Source of the DNA: an uncultured Ruminococcus sp.
GTDB lineage: Bacteria > Bacillota > Clostridia > Oscillospirales > Acutalibacteraceae
Direction of reading: 5' to 3'
DNA: 64,000 nucleotides
Assembly (NCBI GenBank): GCA_902776975.1
Contig: CACYSI010000003.1
Location: 28,915-92,914 of the forward strand
The translations under genes and the position numbers were made by a program. The notes under the pieces were generated by a model that had not been told where the DNA came from, made no database searches, and saw nothing but the letters and a program-made list of their open reading frames with translations. Numbering within the stretch: position 1 is the first letter of the stretch; each line of letters begins with the position of its first letter. Below are positions 59,295 through 64,000 of the stretch, piece by piece.

Positions 59295-60608
59295 GTGAAA
59301 AAACGATTATCGGCTTTACTGCTCGCGGTCATTACCGCGTTTGTTTTCAGCTCGTGCGGAGCTTTTGAGGTATCCCATACCGATCCGACTCAGACTGCCG
59401 AGACTGTGAGACCGACCGAGTCTTTTCTGACGGTAGAGACAGACAGTACCGGGAGCGTATCGAGCTATGAGGCTGTCGAACAGCGGCACGGCTATCTCGC
59501 TCTGCCCGAGACCGGTCAGCGCACGCTCTATGATGAGCTGTATAAGGTATATCGAGACGTCTCTCCCGAAAAGGACGAGTCCGCGGGCTTTTATCCCATG
59601 CCTCAGGTCAAGATAGATGTACCGCTGAGCGAGGCGGAGGTACGCACGACCATCAAGGCGATCTACTCGGATAACCCCGAGCTGTTCTGGGCTGCGGGCA
59701 CTATCGGGTATTTAAGCGATTCGGACGGTACGATCGTGCGGATGTACTCGAGATACTCGCCGCAGGAGGTCGACACCATGCTCAACGCATCACTCGACGC
59801 CGTTAATAAGTTTTTGAAAGAGCTCCCGTCCGGTCTCTCGGAGTATGACAGAGAGCTTTTCACTCATGATTATCTGATAGCTCTATGCGAATACGACAAG
59901 GATGTCGATCCCGAGAACTCCGACAAGAACGATCCCAAGATATACACGGTCTACGGAGCATTGGTAGACAAGCTGGCTGTGTGCGAGGGCTACGCGAGAG
60001 CCTTCCAGCTGCTGCTCAACAAAGCGGGGGTAGACTGTATCGGTATATCGGGCAAGGGCGAAGATGAGCTGCATATGTGGAACGCCGTCAAGCTTGGCGG
60101 CAAGTGGTATAATGTTGATACCACCTGGGATGATCGTGAAGAGCTGTACTATAAGTATAATTATTTTAATCTGTCTGATGGGCAGATGAAAGAGGATCAC
60201 ACTCCGTCGCCTCTGTTCAGCGAGCTGACCGAAGATCAGATCAACGGACTCAGCGGCAGTGTAAACTGCGACATCATGAATCTGGTCATCCCCGAGTGCG
60301 GCGATACGACCATGAACCTGTATTATCGCTCCTGCCCTCATTTAGCTGATCTCGAAGGCGCGGACGTAACAGAGGGTCTGCTCGATACCGCTCTCAAAAA
60401 AGGCGATCTGTTCCTCTTTTATGTTGAAGACAGTATTGATTTTGAAAACGGTGTAGACGCGCTGTTCAAGACCCCTCCGCAGTATTTCTTTCAGTATATA
60501 GACAGGGTCAACGCTTCTCTTACGGATTACAGCATAGATACGTCAAACATCGGTTATTACAGCTTTGAAAAGACACGACTCATAGCAGTCGAGCTGCACT
60601 ATTTGTGA
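59295..60608 (+). CDS. Lipoprotein with transglutaminase-like domain
   Basis: Exported protein of 437 aa. The signal segment ends in a lipobox-like FSSC (Cys21), followed by a Thr/Glu-rich linker. A transglutaminase-like core occupies about residues 190-290: the catalytic Cys in LAVCEGYARAFQLLLN, the His in ELHMWNAVKLGGKWYNV and the Asp in DTTWDD. Such surface cysteine-peptidase-like domains may act on cell-wall or other proteins; the substrate is unknown. The GTG start has GGAGG upstream. 12 nt separate it from ruvX. Confidence 0.82.
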   Translation: MKKRLSALLLAVITAFVFSSCGAFEVSHTDPTQTAETVRPTESFLTVETDSTGSVSSYEAVEQRHGYLALPETGQRTLYDELYKVYRDVSPEKDESAGFYPMPQVKIDVPLSEAEVRTTIKAIYSDNPELFWAAGTIGYLSDSDGTIVRMYSRYSPQEVDTMLNASLDAVNKFLKELPSGLSEYDRELFTHDYLIALCEYDKDVDPENSDKNDPKIYTVYGALVDKLAVCEGYARAFQLLLNKAGVDCIGISGKGEDELHMWNAVKLGGKWYNVDTTWDDREELYYKYNYFNLSDGQMKEDHTPSPLFSELTEDQINGLSGSVNCDIMNLVIPECGDTTMNLYYRSCPHLADLEGADVTEGLLDTALKKGDLFLFYVEDSIDFENGVDALFKTPPQYFFQYIDRVNASLTDYSIDTSNIGYYSFEKTRLIAVELHYL

Positions 60609-60619
60609 GGTGAAGATTT

Positions 60620-61033
60620 ATGATAGCTCTCGGAGTGGATCTCGGTCATGCCCGCACTGGGCTGGCGGTATCGGACAGCTCGGGCTTTTTGGCGTCGTCG
60701 CTTTGCGTGATCACCGAGTATAACGATACTAAGCTGATAGACAAGATCTCCGTTAAGGCGACTGAGACCAAGGCTGAGATACTGGTTGTAGGCTTGCCGC
60801 GCAACATGGACGGTACCGAGGGCGAGAGCGCGATAAGAGCGCGTGAGATTGCCGCTAAGCTCGGCGAGAAGTGCTCTCTGCCTTTTGTGATGCAGGATGA
60901 GCGCGGCACTACACTTACAGCTCACGCGTATCTCAGCTCGGGCAACGTCTACGGCAAGAAGCGTAAAGAGAAGGTAGACGCTGTAGCGGCGTGTATCATA
61001 CTTCAGGATTATCTTGACAGTCGGAAAGGATGA
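60620..61033 (+). CDS. ruvX: Holliday junction resolvase-like YqgF/RuvX
   Basis: RNase H-fold nuclease (137 aa) involved in pre-16S rRNA processing or recombination. ALGVDLGHARTGLAVSDSSG holds the first catalytic Asp, VGLPRNMDGTEG and VMQDERGTTLTA follow, and DAVAACIILQDYL the last Asp. Ribosome site GAGGTGAAG. Confidence 0.94.
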   Translation: MIALGVDLGHARTGLAVSDSSGFLASSLCVITEYNDTKLIDKISVKATETKAEILVVGLPRNMDGTEGESAIRAREIAAKLGEKCSLPFVMQDERGTTLTAHAYLSSGNVYGKKRKEKVDAVAACIILQDYLDSRKG

Positions 61034-61037
61034 GTAT

Positions 61038-61253
61038 ATGGAAATGCAGGAGCTGCTGAGCGAGATAAACGCTCTGGCTAAAAAGAAGAGGGAAGAGGGG
61101 CTCACCGAAGCTGAGACTAAGCGTCAAAAGGAGCTGTACTCTATATATCTCAAGGGCTTTCGTAAGCAGGTAAAGGAGCGTCTGGATAACGTAGACGTCA
61201 CCTATCCCGACGGCACGGTGAAAAGCCTTAAGGACGCTATGAAAAAGAAGTGA
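61038..61253 (+). CDS. DUF896 (YnzC-like) protein
   Basis: Small helical protein of 71 aa: LLSEINALAKKKREEGLT, then KRQKELYSIYLKGFRKQVKE and VTYPDGTVKSLKDA, the DUF896 pattern. Start 61038 has AAAGGATGAG. It lies 4 nt after ruvX and ends the operon. Function is unknown; the Bacillus relative YnzC is linked to the SOS regulon region. Confidence 0.9.
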   Translation: MEMQELLSEINALAKKKREEGLTEAETKRQKELYSIYLKGFRKQVKERLDNVDVTYPDGTVKSLKDAMKKK

Positions 61254-61261
61254 TAAACAGT

Positions 61262-61303
61262 AAAACGCTTGTGGCTCAGTAGGTTGAGCCGCAAGCGTTT
61301 TTT
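61262..61303. terminator. Strong bidirectional terminator
   Basis: A 17-bp stem (AAAACGCTTGTGGCTCA with TGAGCCGCAAGCGTTTT, one wobble) around GTAGGT, with T runs on both sides. It serves the ruvX operon and the converging lipase-like gene. Confidence 0.88.
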
Positions 61304-61394
61304 GAAACGTTTTTTCATATTTGAAACAGTCATCGTGAGGATCAAAAGCTATTTTTACTGAGGGAGCTATCAACGGACATATGCTGAGAGGATA

Positions 61395-63812
61395 TCAGAG
61401 CGGCGATCTCATCCGCTTGCCGATGGGGTAGGGGACGGGTATGTTTATCGCCGCGCGCTGTATGAAGGTGGCGTCTACTATAGTGATATCGCCGTCAGAG
61501 TCTGCGTCGGCGGCGAGCTTATCAAACACCGCGCACGGCAGACGAAGCACGGTTCTGCTCACTGCGACAGCGTCCACGGTATCTACCTCGCCGTTTGAGT
61601 CGGCGTCTCCGAGTATAGTGTCGGTGCTCTCCTCGATGTAAGTGTTGTACTTAGCGCCCGACGGGACGGTGAAATCCCCGAACAGCCTCGGCAGCTTTAC
61701 CGTCACCGTATCTCTCGGGGTCGCCGAGACGGTCTTGTCCGATACGGTCACGCACTTTGCGTCATAACAGGTGTACTCGCCTATTCTGACGGATACGTCG
61801 CACGACCCGGAGCATTTGAGCTTTATGCGATAGCCGCTGTCGGCGGGGATGCGGAAGAAGCCGCCGTTATCCGAGGTCGTATAGCCTACACGGAGATCGG
61901 AAGAGCTTATCGGTATGCCGTCCTCGATGACAGCGACGGTATCGCCGCCGTCAGTGGTGATCTCGCCGTCGAGCTGAACACCCTCGGGAGCAGATATATA
62001 CACTCTGCGGTAGCCCGTGGCTTCTTCGGCGGACAGCTCATTATAGTCATCATAGCAGCTGTCGTCGGTCTTCATCCACGATACCAGTATCTCGTTGGCA
62101 TGATCCGATACGATGTTGATCGCGTTGCCTATCAGCGTGGCGGCGTTCTTGATCTGTTCGTTGTCGATGTTGACATAGTCGGTACGGCTGCTCTGCCAGA
62201 TGTTACCGAGGAGCATAAAGGATAAAAAGTGAGTAAGAGTCTTCAGCGAGCTTTTGCTCAGCAGGACGCTTCTCTCTTCGGTTGTTGCGCCCGTCGCGTC
62301 CATAGCCTTGCCCAGCACACTGCCGAGATAATCCGCCGCGGTGTCCTTGAGCGATTCGGGAGACCTCAGCATATACACGGCGAGTCTCAGCGTCAGCTTG
62401 GCTATCAGCCCCGCGTCGGCGGAGATCTCGGCGTTATCGCCTATGTCCGCCGCGGTAGACGCAAGCTCAGCGTCCGCTCCCTTGCGGAATGTCAGATTTC
62501 CGTACTTAGCCTTGCATCGCATGAAGTACGCGTACATAGCCAGCGCAGCGTACGGCGTGTCCTCGTTATTTGTGAGTGAATCGACAAAGGCTGACATCTG
62601 ATCGGTGTTCAGGGTGCCTAAGTATCCTATAAGGTACGACACGGGCTTCTCGAACTCAGCGTGATAGCCCTCTCTGCCGCCGGATACATAAGTAAGATAC
62701 GTCGCGAGCCCGTCTAAGTATGTCGAGACATCGTTCGGAATGTACGACTCGTCATCGTCGACTATGCTCACACTGTCGCCGTTTATGACCAGCTTCTTGG
62801 GCTTGAACAGGCGCGAGCTGTAGCTGTTTTTATACAGATCGTGGATATATTCGCTTCGGATGTTGAGCTTAGAGAGCATCGTGTCGTAGTCCTTGCCCTC
62901 TGCAAGTGAGATATCAGTGCCGTAGCGGTCAAAGCCCATGTTTGTCGGACACAGCTTGGAGGGCAGCTCGGTGTTTGCCGAAATATTGAAGATCGAGGCA
63001 TACTTACTGTTTCTCGGATCGTTGTCGGAGTCCGCGACCTTTGGCACGGCGAAGCAGTACGCGTACAGATCGCCGCTGTACAGCTCTACGCTCTCTCCGA
63101 GATGACCCGTAGGATCGTCTATGAGCTTTTTGGCTATCAGCTCGGCTACGCCTCCGCCTCTGCTGAAGCCTGCTGTCCACAGCTTTATATCGCCGCTTAT
63201 ACCTGTCCGGCGTATGTAATCTCTGACGTAGCTCAGACACTTGTCGGCTGATTTGTCAAAGCCCTCAGCGTCGCCGTCTGCGCCGAGAGTAAAGTTGCTT
63301 ATCCACTCTTTTTCGTAGTCGGCGCTGCGAGGTATCACGGCGATCAGGGTATAGTCGTTATCCGATACGGTAACGGTCTTATGAGCGCACAGGACTCCGA
63401 TAGTATCGTTTCCGGGCTTGCTTTTGTAATCATCGTTTGTGTCTATATCGGTAAAGCCGTTGTCCTCCAGCAGCGCGGCGGCGTTGCGGCTCTTGTTCTT
63501 GTAGCCCTCTGCGGTATCGGGTTCTCTGTTGCTGCCGACAGAGCACTCGGACGCTATCATGCTGAAGGTCGCGAGGTGTTCATTGTATATGCCCGAATCC
63601 CCGGTGAAGAAGCCGTCGCTGTAGACATACTGATCCTCATCGTCGGGGCTTGCGTCAAACTCACCCAGCACGGGTCGGTAGTAGTATACGCCCTTGTAGG
63701 GGAGAAATGAGCCGGCGGACGTCTGTTCAGCCGATATCGGCACGGCAAAAACGCACGACAGCAGCGTGATGACAAGAATCAGCGCGGTGAATCTCTTATA
63801 AGGTCTGTTCAT
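61395..63812 (-). CDS. Secreted lipase-like alpha/beta-hydrolase with C-terminal dockerin
   Basis: Exported protein of 805 aa with a signal peptide (RFTALILVITLLSCVFAVPISA). Residues ~60-330 resemble a class 3 lipase-like hydrolase, with the nucleophile elbow LWTAGFSRGGGVAE (GxSxG, Ser near residue 217) and later YAYCFAVPKVAD. The middle is helical and unrecognised, followed by a beta region (residues ~600-730). The C-terminus is a dockerin: ILGDADSNGEVDTVDAVAVS and DADSDGDITIVDATFIQRAA, ending VPYPIGKRM. It would dock to a cohesin-bearing scaffold or surface protein. The substrate is unknown. Confidence 0.82.
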   Translation of the reverse strand: MNRPYKRFTALILVITLLSCVFAVPISAEQTSAGSFLPYKGVYYYRPVLGEFDASPDDEDQYVYSDGFFTGDSGIYNEHLATFSMIASECSVGSNREPDTAEGYKNKSRNAAALLEDNGFTDIDTNDDYKSKPGNDTIGVLCAHKTVTVSDNDYTLIAVIPRSADYEKEWISNFTLGADGDAEGFDKSADKCLSYVRDYIRRTGISGDIKLWTAGFSRGGGVAELIAKKLIDDPTGHLGESVELYSGDLYAYCFAVPKVADSDNDPRNSKYASIFNISANTELPSKLCPTNMGFDRYGTDISLAEGKDYDTMLSKLNIRSEYIHDLYKNSYSSRLFKPKKLVINGDSVSIVDDDESYIPNDVSTYLDGLATYLTYVSGGREGYHAEFEKPVSYLIGYLGTLNTDQMSAFVDSLTNNEDTPYAALAMYAYFMRCKAKYGNLTFRKGADAELASTAADIGDNAEISADAGLIAKLTLRLAVYMLRSPESLKDTAADYLGSVLGKAMDATGATTEERSVLLSKSSLKTLTHFLSFMLLGNIWQSSRTDYVNIDNEQIKNAATLIGNAINIVSDHANEILVSWMKTDDSCYDDYNELSAEEATGYRRVYISAPEGVQLDGEITTDGGDTVAVIEDGIPISSSDLRVGYTTSDNGGFFRIPADSGYRIKLKCSGSCDVSVRIGEYTCYDAKCVTVSDKTVSATPRDTVTVKLPRLFGDFTVPSGAKYNTYIEESTDTILGDADSNGEVDTVDAVAVSRTVLRLPCAVFDKLAADADSDGDITIVDATFIQRAAINIPVPYPIGKRMRSPL

Positions 63813-63887
63813 CGGTGCTCCTCCTTATATCTGTTTGTGTATATTATATCACACGGATATCGAATAATAAAGTATTTTATAAACAAT

Positions 63888-63910
63888 AAACCCCCGAGTC
63901 ACCTCGGGGG
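63888..63910 (-). terminator. Terminator of rpmB
   Basis: CCCCCGAG and CTCGGGGG pair perfectly around TCAC; on the minus strand TTTATTG follows. Confidence 0.82.
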
Positions 63911-63924
63911 TCGTTTGCTGTTGA

Positions 63925-64000
63925 TTAAACCGCTCTTGTTACCTTACCTGAACGTAAGCAACGGGTGCAAGCGTGTACTCTTTTAGGAGTGCCGTCAACA
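63925..64000 (-). CDS. rpmB: Ribosomal protein L28, C-terminal end only
   Basis: The last 25 codons (76 bases) before the right edge encode VDGTPKRVHACTRCLRSGKV then TRAV and a stop, matching the C-terminus of L28. The rest lies outside the window. A terminator follows at once. Confidence 0.85.
   Translation of the reverse strand, partial: VDGTPKRVHACTRCLRSGKVTRAV

Overview
The window looks like chromosomal DNA of an anaerobic, probably spore-forming Clostridia bacterium, most likely Ruminococcaceae/Oscillospiraceae. The evidence is: sporulation genes (ylbJ, yqfC, yqfD), a Gram-positive sigma-A, a T-box leader before thrS, class III ribonucleotide reductase (nrdDG), an electron-bifurcating type [FeFe] hydrogenase, and two secreted proteins ending in ruminococcal-style dockerin modules. 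Species cannot be fixed from the sequence alone. About 60 protein genes are supported; I saw no tRNA, rRNA, CRISPR array, transposase gene or integrated phage.

Layout. 1-7.1 kb: asnB (cut by the left edge) and ylbJ leftwards, then yqfC-yqfD, ymdB and fakA rightwards. 7.4-15.8 kb: recG, a phosphoesterase, two tandem D-Ala-D-Ala carboxypeptidase-like proteins, an 8-TM membrane protein and a leucine-rich-repeat/dockerin protein. 15.8-26 kb: T-box + thrS, a VanY-like membrane protein, a large multi-TM protein, rpmE, yigZ, dnaG-rpoD and a small zincin. 26.5-30.3 kb (leftwards): murI, a DUF1934 gene, a DUF559 gene and argS. 30.4-35.6 kb: an unknown gene, then rpmG-secE-nusG-rplK-rplA-rplJ-rplL; rplA is frame-disrupted and rpoB does not follow rplL. 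35.6-37 kb: a phage-replication-like orphan and a disordered small protein. 37.4-46.9 kb (leftwards): a hydrogenase region with the catalytic hndABCD-type operon and an upstream cluster with a second H-cluster-type protein, two DRTGG proteins, a stand-alone HATPase and a PHP protein; another stand-alone HATPase sits inside the hnd operon. 47.2-53.3 kb (leftwards): nrdD-nrdG under tandem NrdR boxes, putP and a TetR regulator. 53.4-61.3 kb: alr, polA, a low-molecular-weight phosphatase, rimI, tsaD, a transglutaminase lipoprotein, ruvX and a DUF896 gene. 61.4-64 kb: a secreted lipase-like dockerin protein and the end of rpmB.

Three features stand out. First, three separate cell-wall carboxypeptidase homologues (two S11, one M15B/VanY) keep their fold signatures but have lost catalytic residues; the two tandem S11 proteins lost them in a complementary pattern. 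Second, the intergenic DNA is full of non-coding repeats: a hairpin element built from heptanucleotide arrays (about nine copies), a roughly 220-bp inverted-repeat MITE-like element, a 127-bp tandem hairpin unit and a 55-bp triplicate between rplJ and rplL. Third, the hydrogenase locus carries a kinase-domain/DRTGG/sensory-hydrogenase-like set that resembles a redox or H2 signalling module.

Promoters listed here are sigma-A matches with 17-bp spacers found by eye. Function calls rest on motif recognition, not on database searches.
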